DNA of 64,000 nucleotides from Proteiniphilum sp. (GTDB taxonomy: Bacteria; Bacteroidota; Bacteroidia; Bacteroidales; Dysgonomonadaceae): NCBI GenBank assembly GCA_018433945.1, contig JAHDQF010000037.1, positions 25,939-89,938 of the forward strand, in the 5' to 3' direction. The notes under the pieces were generated by a model. It did not search any database. It was given only the letters and a program-made list of their open reading frames with translations, and was not told where the DNA came from. Numbering within the stretch: position 1 is the stretch's first letter; each line of letters starts with the position of its first letter. Positions 25,245 to 34,637 of the stretch are shown piece by piece. The position numbers and the translations under genes are program-made.

Positions 25245-25464
25245 TCATTTTCCTGCCAGGGCAGGAGCCAACCAACGCACCCTATTCGTTACACAGCAAA
25301 CGCATGTGTTTGAATGAGTGCGTTTTTGTATTATTGTCATACTGCTGATTAAGTGAGGCAGTAATGCGTTTAAGGAAAATAGAATAGGCAAGCATATATA
25401 GTCATATATATAGAGAATAGAGAAACCTCTTCCAGCACTGCGTAGAGCAGTTGCAGGGAGGTGA
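25245..25464 (+). ncRNA. ssrS: 6S-like structured RNA between zapA and rny
   Basis: Three helices nest inside one another across this gap. The closing helix pairs TCATTTTCCTGC (25245-25256) with GCAGGGAGGTGA (25453-25464), 12 pairs with three G-U. Next, CCTATTC (25281-25287) pairs with GAATAGG (25382-25388). Then AAACGCAT (25298-25305) pairs with ATGCGTTT (25364-25371), and TACTGC/GCAGTA (25340-25345, 25358-25363) forms a hairpin inside. Large unpaired stretches separate the closing and inner helices. A long closing stem, open bubble and long interrupted apical stem, at about 220 nt beside zapA, is the layout of 6S RNA, the RNA polymerase decoy. A competing hairpin (25427-25461) could form in the 3' side. 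Exact ends are unknown. Confidence 0.6.
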
Positions 25465-25489
25465 ATATTAATCAATAACAATCATAAGT

Positions 25490-27019
25490 ATGGAAATAGT
25501 AATAGGAATTATCGGACTGGTTATCGGGGTGGTGATCGCCTGGTACCTGACCGGTAAGACGGCCAATTCGCGAGCTCAGAAGATTTTGAGCGATGCGGAA
25601 AAAGATGCCGGTGTGATCAAACAGAAGATGCTGCTGGAGGCCAAGGAGGAGTCCATGGCTATGAAAGCTGAGGCCGAAAAACAGGCCAACGCCAGGGTGA
25701 CCAAGATCCAATTGACCGAGAACAGGCTTAAGCAGCGAGAGATGTCGCTCAACCAGAAACAGGAAGAGCTGAATAAAAAATCGACCGAGCTCGATGAATT
25801 CAAACAGAGCATCCTCACTCAACAAGAGTTCCTGGAGAAGAAAAACAACGAACTGGATCGGCTCCATCGGCAATCGGTGGAAAGGTTGGAAGCCATCTCC
25901 GGCATGTCTGCTGAGGAGGCAAAGGAGCGGCTGGTGGAATCACTGAAAGAGGAGGCCAAGACCAATGCCCAGTCCTATATCAACGACATCATGGAAGAGG
26001 CGAAGATGACCGCCAACAAGGAGGCCAAGCGCATCGTGATCCAGTCGATCCAGCGGGTAGCTACCGAGACCTCCATCGAAAACTCAGTCACCGTCTTCCA
26101 CATCGATTCTGATGAGGTAAAGGGACGGATCATTGGTCGTGAAGGTCGCAACATCCGTGCATTAGAAGCTGCTACCGGTGTAGAGATCGTGGTGGATGAC
26201 ACCCCCGAGGCCATCGTCCTCAGTGGTTTTGATCCGGTACGGCGCGAGATCGCCCGCCTCTCACTCCACCAGTTGGTGGCCGATGGACGGATCCATCCTG
26301 CCCGCATAGAGGAGGTGGTCTCCAAAGTGAACAAACAGATTGAGGAGGAGATCATTGAGACCGGTAAGCGTACCGTGATTGACCTGGGTATCCATGGCTT
26401 ACACCCGGAGCTGATCCGCATGGTGGGAAAAATGAAGTATCGCTCATCGTATGGTCAGAACCTGCTGCAACACTCACGTGAGGTGGCCAACCTCTGCGCC
26501 ATCATGGCCTCCGAGCTGGGGCTGAACCCGAAGAAAGCGAAACGTGCCGGCCTACTGCATGACATCGGTAAGGTGCCCGATGATGAACCGGAGCTGCCAC
26601 ACGCAGTACTGGGGATGAAGCTGGCGGAGAAGTATAAGGAGAAACCTGATATCTGCAACGCCATTGGTTCACACCATGATGAGGTGGAGATGAACACGCT
26701 GCTGGCACCCATCGTACAGGTATGCGATGCCATCTCAGGAGCTCGTCCCGGAGCCCGCAGGGAGATTGTGGAGGCTTATATCAAGCGACTGAACGACCTG
26801 GAGAACCTGGCACTCTCTTATCCTGGTGTAGTCAAAACGTATGCCATCCAGGCGGGGCGTGAGCTGCGCGTGATTGTGGGTGCCGACAAGATTGACGACA
26901 AGGATACCGAAAAGCTGTCGGATGAGATCGCGAGGAAGATCCAGACCGAGATGACCTATCCCGGTCAGGTGAAGATCACGGTGATACGTGAAACCAGGGC
27001 AGTCAGCTATGCGAAGTAA
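25490..27019 (+). CDS. rny: Ribonuclease Y
   Basis: RNase Y is a membrane-anchored endoribonuclease that starts mRNA decay. The 509-residue protein has an N-terminal membrane helix (about 3-22), a long charged coiled coil (about 25-180), a KH RNA-binding domain around [20 protein letters not shown] (about 205-224), and an HD domain with [14 protein letters not shown] carrying the metal-binding His-Asp pair, followed by [10 protein letters not shown]. Length and order match the family exactly. It starts 25 bases after the 6S-like RNA and ends before a strong bidirectional terminator. Confidence 0.96.
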   Translation: MEIVIGIIGLVIGVVIAWYLTGKTANSRAQKILSDAEKDAGVIKQKMLLEAKEESMAMKAEAEKQANARVTKIQLTENRLKQREMSLNQKQEELNKKSTELDEFKQSILTQQEFLEKKNNELDRLHRQSVERLEAISGMSAEEAKERLVESLKEEAKTNAQSYINDIMEEAKMTANKEAKRIVIQSIQRVATETSIENSVTVFHIDSDEVKGRIIGREGRNIRALEAATGVEIVVDDTPEAIVLSGFDPVRREIARLSLHQLVADGRIHPARIEEVVSKVNKQIEEEIIETGKRTVIDLGIHGLHPELIRMVGKMKYRSSYGQNLLQHSREVANLCAIMASELGLNPKKAKRAGLLHDIGKVPDDEPELPHAVLGMKLAEKYKEKPDICNAIGSHHDEVEMNTLLAPIVQVCDAISGARPGARREIVEAYIKRLNDLENLALSYPGVVKTYAIQAGRELRVIVGADKIDDKDTEKLSDEIARKIQTEMTYPGQVKITVIRETRAVSYAK

Positions 27020-27040
27020 AACGGCTGCATGACTTTTTTC

Positions 27041-27080
27041 ACCAACAAAAAAGGAGCCTGAGCGCTCCTTTTTTGTTGGT
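27041..27080. terminator. Strong bidirectional terminator between rny and the GH57 gene
   Basis: ACCAACAAAAAAGGAGC (27041-27057) is a perfect 17-base inverted repeat of 27064-27080 with a six-base loop. The A/T-rich arms give a T6 run on each strand, so it can end transcription of both converging genes. Confidence 0.9.
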
Positions 27081-27092
27081 GATTAAGTTCCT

Positions 27093-28433
27093 TTATTTCT
27101 CTTTTTGAGTTGTTTTTCCTTTTCCTTTCTCTACCAGCAGCTCCTCGTTGGTGCCAATCACGGTTTTCAACTCCGACTGAAGCCGCTTGATCTCCATCTC
27201 CTGGTTGTGGATGATGGTGAGCAATGCATTTAGCTCTTCGTTATCGACCGTGTCGGGGTATTGTGCCCTCACGCGGGCGATGAAGTCGCTCAGGACATTC
27301 ATGTAGTTGTTGAATGCATCATAGGGCGACATGTAGGGGCTGAACTGGCTCTGTCCCGAGCCGAAATGCTTGGTTGACATGTAGTAAAAATGGTCGCTCG
27401 ACTGCAGGTAGATCCAGTCCTGCTTGAGGCGCCGGTCGGTGCAGAGACGCACCCTCTCACCTACCTCATAGAGCGATTTGAGTGCACTCTGCTGTAGTTT
27501 GTTGCCGAGCCAGGCACTTACATCCCGCTCTTCGTCGGACCAGGATATGGTGTTGGGAACAAGCATGGAGTCGATGGCCTCGTGACTGTCGAGTGCTTCG
27601 CCTGGAGTGGTGAAGCCGATTCCATTCTCGAATGCAAATCGGGGCAACGCCTTGAAGAACTCGAAGATGCCGGTATGTGCCGGTTGCAGATTCCCCAGAG
27701 TCTCATAGTTCATAAATAGGTTGATCAACTCCTCCTCCGGCGGGGTGGCCGCAATCCATGCAATAAACTTATCTGCTGTCAGCGGATACTCATGCCAGCT
27801 ATAGTTGGAAAAGCGATAGGTGATATCGTCACTGAAGCGGCTGTTCTTCAGCAATAGTTTTAAACCGGGTCGGGTCGCAGCATGATAGACATAGTTAGGG
27901 CTTTTCCATCCCAGCACATGCTTAGCCCCTTCAGTGATCATTTTGGTGTATCCCATGTCATAAACCTGTTCGGCGATCTCATCGGAATAGATCAGCTCGG
28001 TGTTGCGTAGCACCGTTGGTTTCATCCCGAAGAGCATCTCAATGCGCTCAGCATGCTGTTGCACCTGGTTGCGGAACTCCTCCGGGTCGAACAGGCTGGC
28101 CAGCGAGTGAGCGTAGGTCTCGGTAAGGAACTCCACATGACCTGTCTTTGCCAGTTCACGGAAGCCGTCGATCACTTCAGGAGCAAAGATCTCCATCTGC
28201 TCCAGTGCCACACCGGAGATGGAGAAAGCAACCTTGAACTTTCCCTTGTACTGATTGATCAGATCGAGCAACATCCGGTTGGCTGGCACGTAGGAGCGGG
28301 CGGCGATCTGTTGTAGGATCTCCTCATTGGCATAGTCATCGAAATAGTAATGGTCCCTGCCGATATTGAAAAAGCGATATCTCTTTAACCGGAATGGTTG
28401 GTGGATCTGGAAATAAAAGCAAATATTTTTCAT
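27093..28433 (-). CDS. Glycoside hydrolase family 57 alpha-amylase/glucanotransferase-like protein
   Basis: The 446-residue protein lacks a signal peptide, so it works on intracellular alpha-glucan. GH57 motifs are FQIHQPFRL (region 1), GHVEFLTETYAHSL (region 2), VLRNTELIYSD with the probable nucleophile Glu146 (region 3) and FMNYETLGN at about 240-248 (region 4). Region 4 normally carries an Asp two positions before the Glu as general acid; here that position is Asn242. A C-terminal helix rich in Lys and Glu ends the protein. It is the last gene of a three-gene minus-strand cluster with a GT4 glycosyltransferase and a debranching enzyme, which together point to glycogen turnover. Confidence 0.88.
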   Translation of the reverse strand: MKNICFYFQIHQPFRLKRYRFFNIGRDHYYFDDYANEEILQQIAARSYVPANRMLLDLINQYKGKFKVAFSISGVALEQMEIFAPEVIDGFRELAKTGHVEFLTETYAHSLASLFDPEEFRNQVQQHAERIEMLFGMKPTVLRNTELIYSDEIAEQVYDMGYTKMITEGAKHVLGWKSPNYVYHAATRPGLKLLLKNSRFSDDITYRFSNYSWHEYPLTADKFIAWIAATPPEEELINLFMNYETLGNLQPAHTGIFEFFKALPRFAFENGIGFTTPGEALDSHEAIDSMLVPNTISWSDEERDVSAWLGNKLQQSALKSLYEVGERVRLCTDRRLKQDWIYLQSSDHFYYMSTKHFGSGQSQFSPYMSPYDAFNNYMNVLSDFIARVRAQYPDTVDNEELNALLTIIHNQEMEIKRLQSELKTVIGTNEELLVEKGKGKTTQKEK

Positions 28434-28454
28434 ACGTTTATGTTTTTGATCTTT

Positions 28455-29711
28455 CTACATGAGGCTGTCATAGATCCGGCGAATTTTCAGCCCGGCATCT
28501 TCCCATTTGATGTTGTCCACCTCTTTTTTCCCTTCAATCCGCAAATGTTCAGCCATGGCCGGATAGGTGCAGATAGAGTAGATGGCGTCGGCCATTGCAT
28601 CCACATCCCAGTAATCGATTTTGATCACGTTATGCAGGATCTCCGAGCAACCCGACTGGTAGGAGATGATACTCGGTACACCGCACTGCATCGCCTCAAG
28701 AGGGGAGATACCGAACGGCTCTGACACAGAAGGCATCACATATACATCGCTCGACTTGAGCAACTCATACACCTGCTTGCCGCGGAGGAAACCGGTGAAA
28801 TGGAACTTGTGAGCGATCCCCCTGTCGGCTACCAGCTGGATCATCTGATCCATCATATCACCGCTGCCGGCCATCACGAAGCGGATGTGATCTGTTTTAC
28901 GGATCACCTGGGTGGCCGCATCCACGAAAAACTCAGGTCCTTTCTGCATGGTAATCCTGCCCAGAAAAGTGGCCACTTTGTCTGGCAGACCCGACTGACG
29001 TTCAATGGCCTCAATCTCGGGACTGAGAGGATCCACCGCGTTATGTACGGTGGTTACTTTCCAGGAAGGCTGATGATAATTTTCAATGACGGTCTTGCGC
29101 GTCAGGTTGCTGACGCAGATGATGTGGTCACAGTTATCCATGCCATTTTTTTCAATGCCGTAAACTATCGGGTTGGGTTTGCCGCGACTGCGGTCGAACT
29201 CAGTGGCATGCACATGGATGACCAGTGGTTTACCGGTCACGCTCCTGGCGTGAAGACCGGCCGGGTAGGTGAGCCAGTCGTGAGCATGAATGACATCAAA
29301 GGGGTAGGAGCGTGCAATCACCCCGGCAACAATTGAATAGTTGTTGGTCTCTTCGAGGATGTTGTTCGGATATCTGCCGGAAAACTCCATGCATCCCAGA
29401 TCGTTGGTATGCATGTAGCTGAAGTCGGCGTAGATATGGTCGCGCAGATGAAAATACTCTTTCGGATCCATGTATTTTCCCAGACGAGCCTGTGCCTTCT
29501 CCCAGCTCACGTCACGCCAGACGATGGGGGTGTTGTTGGCACCGATGATCTTCAAAAAACTTTGGTCTTCATCACCCCACGGCCTGGGGATCACGAAGGT
29601 GATCTCCATATCCTCCTGTTGCGCCATTCCCCTGGTGAGCCCATAGCTGGCTGTCCCCAGGCCTCCCAATATATGTGGCGGAAACTCCCAGCCAAACATT
29701 AATGCCTTCAT
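28455..29711 (-). CDS. Glycosyltransferase family 4 protein, probably glycogen synthase-like
   Basis: The 418-residue GT-B fold enzyme begins MKALMFGWEFPPHILGGLGT, the glycine-rich donor/acceptor loop shared with starch and glycogen synthases. Other landmarks are HAHDWLTYPAGLHA, HVHATEFDRSRG, ATFLGRITMQKGPEFFVDA, and the GT4 E-x7-E motif in SEPFGISPLEAMQCG. It probably extends alpha-1,4-glucan from a nucleotide sugar in the cytoplasm. It lies between the GH57 gene (22 bases) and the debranching enzyme gene (57 bases). Family GT4 is broad, so the glycogen role is inferred from neighbours. Confidence 0.85.
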   Translation of the reverse strand: MKALMFGWEFPPHILGGLGTASYGLTRGMAQQEDMEITFVIPRPWGDEDQSFLKIIGANNTPIVWRDVSWEKAQARLGKYMDPKEYFHLRDHIYADFSYMHTNDLGCMEFSGRYPNNILEETNNYSIVAGVIARSYPFDVIHAHDWLTYPAGLHARSVTGKPLVIHVHATEFDRSRGKPNPIVYGIEKNGMDNCDHIICVSNLTRKTVIENYHQPSWKVTTVHNAVDPLSPEIEAIERQSGLPDKVATFLGRITMQKGPEFFVDAATQVIRKTDHIRFVMAGSGDMMDQMIQLVADRGIAHKFHFTGFLRGKQVYELLKSSDVYVMPSVSEPFGISPLEAMQCGVPSIISYQSGCSEILHNVIKIDYWDVDAMADAIYSICTYPAMAEHLRIEGKKEVDNIKWEDAGLKIRRIYDSLM

Positions 29712-29767
29712 CTCTATTTTTTTGATGATCGCTGATCACCTTTCTGGATCTCAGTCAAATCAGTTGT

Positions 29768-31708
29768 TTACTGGTAACTGTTAATCATTTTTTGAGCCCT
29801 GAGCAATTCTCCCACACTCATGGCGAAAGAGAAGCCCCCGTGTGCAATAAATGGCGGATTGGAATCGTAAAACTCCGAGATGGTGCCGATACAGTCGTTC
29901 TGCATCTCACCTTCCATATCTACCATGATCCGGTCAGCCAGCGACAGACCACTTTTGTGAAACACTTTCAGGTATGCTTCGATATAATGTCCCAGCAGCC
30001 ATGGAAATGCCATGCCGTTGAAATAGGCTACCTTCTTCTCTCTTTCACTTCCCCTGTAGTGCGGGTGAAAACGGGCGCTCTTGGGAGTCAGCGAACGAAT
30101 GCCGCAGGGGGTCAGAAGCTCCTTGGTGACAAAATCGATCACTGTTTTTTTCTGGCTTCTCTCCAGAGGGGAATAGGGTAGTGAGACGGCAAACAACATG
30201 TTGGGTCGTACGTCGGGATCCTTGTAGCTGCCGTCAATGTAATCATACAGATAACCGGCGTCGTTCAGGAACAGTTCCTTGAAAGAGTTGCCAGCCAGTC
30301 GTGCTTTCGCCTCCAGTTCGGAAGCCTCGTTCTCCCTGCCGTTATCAGTTGCCACCTCCTCGGCGAACCTGAGGGCGTTGTACCAGAGGGCGTTGAACTC
30401 CACCAGGTATCCCGAACGGGGGATGACCGGCCTGCCATCCAGCAGCGCATTCATCCAGCTGACCGCCACATCACGTCCATAGGTGGTAAGCAACCCATCC
30501 TCCTCCTGGTAGGCCAGGTTGGGATGTTTGCCGGCCATGAGATAGTCAATGATCTCGAAGAGGAACCCGGCATACAGTTCAGTGAAACGCTCTTTCCGCT
30601 CACGGTGGTATTGCTGTAGAGCCCAAACGACCCACAGCAGCAGATCGGGGTCCTCTACCTGTTTGAGAAAGCTCTTGGAGGGCTTGTTGTCCATGAAATC
30701 CTTCAGGTGGGGGATGGCGGTATCCATGATCTTCTCGAAGTCATCAGCCCTGTCCACAGCCAGTGTACAGCCGGGAAGTGCGATAAACTGATCGCGGGCC
30801 CTTACCTTGAACCAGGGATATCCGGCCAACAGATAGTGCTCATTTTTGTTGGGGATATAGTAAAACTGATGACTAGAATTTTTCAGACAGTTGTAGAAGC
30901 TGGATCGGGGTGTTCGTTTTTGGATTTCAAAATCAAACTCCTCAGCAAGACTGGATGGATCCACCATCATGTCTCCTGCAGAGAAGATGATCGTTTCGTT
31001 TTTCTCGATCGACATCTCAAAATAACCAGGCACGTAGAGATCCTCCTGACAGGTGTCCCCGTTGAGCAGATCCTGCAGATATTCAATGTCTTTGTACCAG
31101 TCGGGATGATAAATAAATTCCGGTTTTTTGCTGAACTGCATAAAGAGCTCCGGATAGCCGAAGTACATGCAGGTGCTGATGCCATTTTCCACCTCCCGGT
31201 AGGAACGATCCACCTGGTCGTTTTCCCGGGTGAGTTGCGATATCTTGCGAAAAGCAAGGAAAGGCTTGAAGCGAATGGTGGTGGGAGAGTGCGCCTCCAT
31301 CAGCGTATAGCGGATCATCAGACGATTCTCTTTCGAGGAGAACATGATCTCCTTGGAGAGGATTACTCCCCCGATACGGTAGATGGTCTTGGGCACACTG
31401 TCACAATTGAACTCCCGGATATACTTATGCCCTTTGGGACTGTAGTTGTCGCCGGCATAGCGGTGAATCCCCAGGTTAAACTCAGCTCCATGCTGGATCA
31501 CCGTTTCGTCGAAAGAGGAGAGAATCAGGTGATTCTCATCATCCATGTAGGGCACCGGCATCACCAGCAAGCCCTGGTATTTGGTGGTGTTGCATCCCGA
31601 TATCGAGGTGTTATGGTATGCACCTTTTCGGTTGGTCCTTAATACATTCCGGTAGAGGGAGTATTCAAGGTTAATCAACAGCTCTTTGTCAAATTTAAGA
31701 TAACTCAT
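29768..31708 (-). CDS. Glycogen debranching enzyme (amylo-alpha-1,6-glucosidase)
   Basis: The start is placed at Met5 of the open frame (ATG 31706-31708, MSYLKFDKELLINLEYSLYR), giving 646 residues. The first about 260 residues are the bacterial GDE N-terminal beta domain (RTNRKGAYHNTSISGCNTTK, with EFNCDSVPKTIYRIGG). The rest is the (alpha/alpha)6 catalytic barrel with VSWMNALLDGRPVIPRSGYL, EFNALWYNALRF, and PYSPLERSQK. This archaeal/bacterial type removes alpha-1,6-linked glucose left at branch points. It heads the three-gene glucan cluster and faces the divergent rhomboid gene. Confidence 0.9.
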   Translation of the reverse strand: MSYLKFDKELLINLEYSLYRNVLRTNRKGAYHNTSISGCNTTKYQGLLVMPVPYMDDENHLILSSFDETVIQHGAEFNLGIHRYAGDNYSPKGHKYIREFNCDSVPKTIYRIGGVILSKEIMFSSKENRLMIRYTLMEAHSPTTIRFKPFLAFRKISQLTRENDQVDRSYREVENGISTCMYFGYPELFMQFSKKPEFIYHPDWYKDIEYLQDLLNGDTCQEDLYVPGYFEMSIEKNETIIFSAGDMMVDPSSLAEEFDFEIQKRTPRSSFYNCLKNSSHQFYYIPNKNEHYLLAGYPWFKVRARDQFIALPGCTLAVDRADDFEKIMDTAIPHLKDFMDNKPSKSFLKQVEDPDLLLWVVWALQQYHRERKERFTELYAGFLFEIIDYLMAGKHPNLAYQEEDGLLTTYGRDVAVSWMNALLDGRPVIPRSGYLVEFNALWYNALRFAEEVATDNGRENEASELEAKARLAGNSFKELFLNDAGYLYDYIDGSYKDPDVRPNMLFAVSLPYSPLERSQKKTVIDFVTKELLTPCGIRSLTPKSARFHPHYRGSEREKKVAYFNGMAFPWLLGHYIEAYLKVFHKSGLSLADRIMVDMEGEMQNDCIGTISEFYDSNPPFIAHGGFSFAMSVGELLRAQKMINSYQ

Positions 31709-31845
31709 CGCCAGTAACAATTTAGGGTAAGGAGCTTTTTACACGAATTCCTGCGAAAGATAATAAAATTGCCTTTACTCCACAAGCGAAAAATAGAAAA
31801 AAATGATTCATTCCGGTCTTATTTACACAACTGCGAAATTGTTTG

Positions 31846-31853
31846 TACATTTG
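31846..31853 (+). promoter_or_regulatory. Candidate -7 promoter element upstream of the second rhomboid gene
   Basis: TACATTTG fits TAnnTTTG and lies 16 bases before the 31870 ATG. The same TTTGTACATTTG string recurs before the LytTR gene at 48686-48697. No matching -33 box was found. Confidence 0.35.
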
Positions 31854-31869
31854 TTTCTGATCAGTTTCA

Positions 31870-32547
31870 ATGGTTCTCATGATGATGGAACAGCAGGAGA
31901 CAGAGAAAATCGCACTGGCAAAAAAAAGGGTTTGGCTGGCATTGATCCCGGCCATTCTCTTTGTGTCAATTATCTGGCTGGTTTTTCTGATCGGGCAGAC
32001 ACTGCTTGACCGGGTTGATATCATGCGCCTGGGTCTCACACCCGGTGAGATCACCGGCCTGCGAGGCGTCATCTTTTCCCCGTTGCTGCACAGCTCTGTT
32101 TCCCATCTTTGGTCTAACACCCTCTCATTGCTTATCCTTATCTGGTTTCTTTTTTACTTTTATAGTAAGATTGCACCGAAAGTCTTTGTTGCACTCTGGA
32201 TCATCAGCGGGGTGGCCACGTGGTTCATTGGCAGAAATGCCCTCCATGTGGGTGCAAGCGGACTGCTCTTCGCGTTGCTCTTCTTTCTCTTTTTCAGCGG
32301 TATCTTCCGCAAATATATACCGTTGGTGGCGGTATCACTTATTGTGGCGTTTGTGTATGGCGGTTCTGTCTGGAGCATCTTACCCATTACCGAGTTGGTA
32401 GATGCCTCCATCTCCTGGGAGGGACATCTCTCGGGCGCCATCAGCGGTCTGCTGATGGCGGTGGTTTATCGCAGGGAGGGACCACAAAAGCCGGAGGTGG
32501 TGTGGGAAGAGGAAGAGGAAGAGGAAGAGGAGGAAGAGGGAATCTGA
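31870..32547 (+). CDS. Rhomboid-family serine protease with a poly-glutamate C-terminus
   Basis: The 225-residue protein has about six membrane segments, with HSSVSHLWSNT (about 74-84), the catalytic Ser130 in HVGASGLLF, and the catalytic His186 in WEGHLSGAISG. After the last helix comes RREGPQKPEVVW and a run of 11 consecutive Glu (residues 213-223) before the final Gly-Ile. The run is encoded by a GAAGAG repeat and is therefore likely to vary in length between strains. Several Met codons (31870, 31879, 31882, 31885) could start translation. It is divergent from the debranching enzyme gene and differs clearly from the rhomboid at 20187. Confidence 0.9.
   Translation: MVLMMMEQQETEKIALAKKRVWLALIPAILFVSIIWLVFLIGQTLLDRVDIMRLGLTPGEITGLRGVIFSPLLHSSVSHLWSNTLSLLILIWFLFYFYSKIAPKVFVALWIISGVATWFIGRNALHVGASGLLFALLFFLFFSGIFRKYIPLVAVSLIVAFVYGGSVWSILPITELVDASISWEGHLSGAISGLLMAVVYRREGPQKPEVVWEEEEEEEEEEEGI
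32506..32538 (+). repeat. GAAGAG microsatellite encoding poly-Glu
   Basis: Eleven Glu codons in nearly perfect GAA-GAG alternation close the rhomboid gene. Four GAAGAG units are followed by GAG GAA GAG. All variation by whole units stays in frame. Confidence 0.9.
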
Positions 32548-32661
32548 TTTGGGAAGTGGAATGTTTGATTTGAGATATGGGATACGGGATGTTGCACATT
32601 TTTTTCTATTTTTGTAGAATAAAGAGCAGAATGAACAACAACAATTCCAAATATTGATATT

Positions 32662-33561
32662 ATGTCAGAAAAGATCAGAGCTGCCGTAGTGGGTTATGGC
32701 AACATCGGGAAATATGTGGTGGAAGCACTGGAGTCGGCTGCCGACTTTGAAATTGCCGGGATCGTAAGGCGTGATGCCACACGGATACCCGCAGAACTGC
32801 AACCTTACCGGGTGGTGACCGATGTCACACAACTGGAGAAGGTGGATGTCGCCCTCCTTTGCACCCCTACACGGCGAGTGGAGGAGTATGCCAAATCCTG
32901 TCTGGAGAGAGGGATCAATACGGTCGACAGCTTCGATATCCACAGCCAGATTGTACAACTGCGCAGTGCTCTCAATGAAATTGCCCGCAGCTACAATGCG
33001 GTAGCAGTGATTGCAGCCGGATGGGATCCGGGCAGCGACTCGGTGGTACGCACCCTTCTGGAGGCGCTTGCTCCCAAAGGGATTACCTATACCAACTTCG
33101 GTCCCGGCATGAGCATGGGCCACACCGTTGCGGTGAAAGCCATTGAGGGGGTGAAAGCGGCACTCTCCATGACCATTCCTGCCGGTACCGGCGTACACCG
33201 GCGCATGGTCTATGTAGAGCTGCTCAATGGGTATGATTATACCAGCGTTGCAGAGGCGATCAAACAGGATGATTATTTTGCGCATGATGAAACCCACGTT
33301 TTTCAGGTGGAAGATGTGGAGGCGCTCAAGGATATGGGTCATGGGGTACTGATGGAGCGCAAGGGGGTGTCAGGGAAGACCCAGAACCAGCTCTTCCGTT
33401 TCGATATGCGCATCAACAACCCCGCCCTCACGGCACAGGTGCTGGTGGCAGCTGCTCGTGCCTCAATGAAGCAACAGCCAGGCGCCTACACCTTGGTGGA
33501 GATCCCGGTGCTGGATTTGCTGCCCGGCAACAAAGAGGCGTTGATCAGCAAACTGGTCTGA
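32662..33561 (+). CDS. ddh: meso-Diaminopimelate dehydrogenase
   Basis: The 299-residue NADP-dependent enzyme reductively aminates tetrahydrodipicolinate directly to meso-diaminopimelate, a one-step route to the peptidoglycan cross-linking residue and lysine precursor. It opens with a Rossmann motif ([17 protein letters not shown]), then [31 protein letters not shown], and [17 protein letters not shown], matching Corynebacterium and Bacteroidetes Ddh. Length is normal. A TATTTTTG -7 match (32607-32614) lies upstream, after a GATATGGGATACGGGATG-type low-complexity stretch. lgt follows 34 bases later. Confidence 0.93.
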   Translation: MSEKIRAAVVGYGNIGKYVVEALESAADFEIAGIVRRDATRIPAELQPYRVVTDVTQLEKVDVALLCTPTRRVEEYAKSCLERGINTVDSFDIHSQIVQLRSALNEIARSYNAVAVIAAGWDPGSDSVVRTLLEALAPKGITYTNFGPGMSMGHTVAVKAIEGVKAALSMTIPAGTGVHRRMVYVELLNGYDYTSVAEAIKQDDYFAHDETHVFQVEDVEALKDMGHGVLMERKGVSGKTQNQLFRFDMRINNPALTAQVLVAAARASMKQQPGAYTLVEIPVLDLLPGNKEALISKLV

Positions 33562-33568
33562 TTTTTAT

Positions 33569-33576
33569 TATCTTTG
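33569..33576 (+). promoter_or_regulatory. Candidate -7 promoter element upstream of lgt
   Basis: TATCTTTG fits TAnnTTTG and lies 19 bases before the lgt ATG, within the 34-base gap after ddh. The nearest TTG is 25 bases upstream (33541-33543), a little too far. Confidence 0.35.
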
Positions 33577-33595
33577 TGAAAAAATTGAATCACTG

Positions 33596-34492
33596 ATGGA
33601 CTTACTATTATCTGTTACCTGGGATGTGGACCCCACACTGTTCACCATTTTGGGAAGGGAGATCCGCTGGTACGGACTGTTTTGGGTGATCGGACTGATC
33701 GTAGCCGTTTACATCGTACAAAAAATTTTCAAACAGGAGGACCTACCAGAAAAATGGTTCGATTCTCTCTTTGTCTACATGATGGTGGGGATCATTGCCG
33801 GTGCCCGTCTGGGTCATTGCCTCTTTTACGAGCCGGGATACTACCTTGCCCACCCGGTGGAGATCCTCAAGGTGTGGGAAGGCGGACTGGCCAGCCACGG
33901 GGGGGTGATCGGTATCATCATTGCCGTTTGGCTCTACTCGAGGAAAGTGACAAAGCAGAGCATGCTCTGGACCTTCGACCGGGTGATGGTGCCCACCGGC
34001 TTCACGGCTGCCATGATCCGGCTGGGAAACCTGATGAACCATGAGATCTACGGGGGGCCGACCGACAAGCCCTGGGGCTTTCGTTTCGTGGATAATATCT
34101 ACCAATGGATGCGGGGAGCAGAACCTATCTATACCGAACCGTCGCACCCTACACAAATTTATGAAGCAGCGGCTTACCTGGTGGTCTTTGTCCTCACCAT
34201 GTATCTTTACTGGAATACTGATGCCAAGCACCGGAAAGGGCTTATTACCGGCATAGGCATCCTGATCATCTTCCTTTTCCGCTTCTTCGTAGAGTTTATC
34301 AAGAATGTACAGGTTGATTCTGAAATCGCCCTGCGTGAAAGCACCGGCCTGATTTTGGGACAGTGGCTCAGCATTCCATTCATCATCTGGGGCATCTGGC
34401 TGATTGTTGCTGCTCTGAGACATCCTGCTCTACAGGCAGACACGCCCCGTCAGTCAGAGATGGCAAAGCCTTACAAACCGAAGAAGAAATAA
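33596..34492 (+). CDS. lgt: Prolipoprotein diacylglyceryl transferase
   Basis: Lgt attaches diacylglycerol to the lipobox Cys of prolipoproteins in the inner membrane. The 298-residue protein has about seven membrane helices. It shows RWYGLFWVIGL (about 22-32), GARLGHCLFYEP, EGGLASHGGVIGIIIA with the essential His, and the family signature RLGNLMNHEIYGGPTDKPWG. HPTQIYEAAAY and the FIKNVQVD region complete the match. The C-terminus is a short basic tail rich in Lys and Pro. It probably also serves the lipoproteins in this window (5078 and 56304). Confidence 0.95.
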   Translation: MDLLLSVTWDVDPTLFTILGREIRWYGLFWVIGLIVAVYIVQKIFKQEDLPEKWFDSLFVYMMVGIIAGARLGHCLFYEPGYYLAHPVEILKVWEGGLASHGGVIGIIIAVWLYSRKVTKQSMLWTFDRVMVPTGFTAAMIRLGNLMNHEIYGGPTDKPWGFRFVDNIYQWMRGAEPIYTEPSHPTQIYEAAAYLVVFVLTMYLYWNTDAKHRKGLITGIGILIIFLFRFFVEFIKNVQVDSEIALRESTGLILGQWLSIPFIIWGIWLIVAALRHPALQADTPRQSEMAKPYKPKKK

Positions 34493-34637
34493 TTTTTTAG
34501 CTTTCCCTGTGAACCGGGATCTTCTCTTCGCTACGATCAGCAGCCGGCTTTCAGCCTTAAAATTTAGTGGATAAACTCTGTAACGTACCAACGGAATAAC
34601 TTCAAAATAGGAACTCTGAACCTCGAACTTGTTAAAT

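Noticed and set aside
32548-32600. GATATGGGATACGGGATG-like low-complexity stretch before ddh
   Set aside because: The units are too irregular to call a tandem repeat, and no gene or hairpin is formed.
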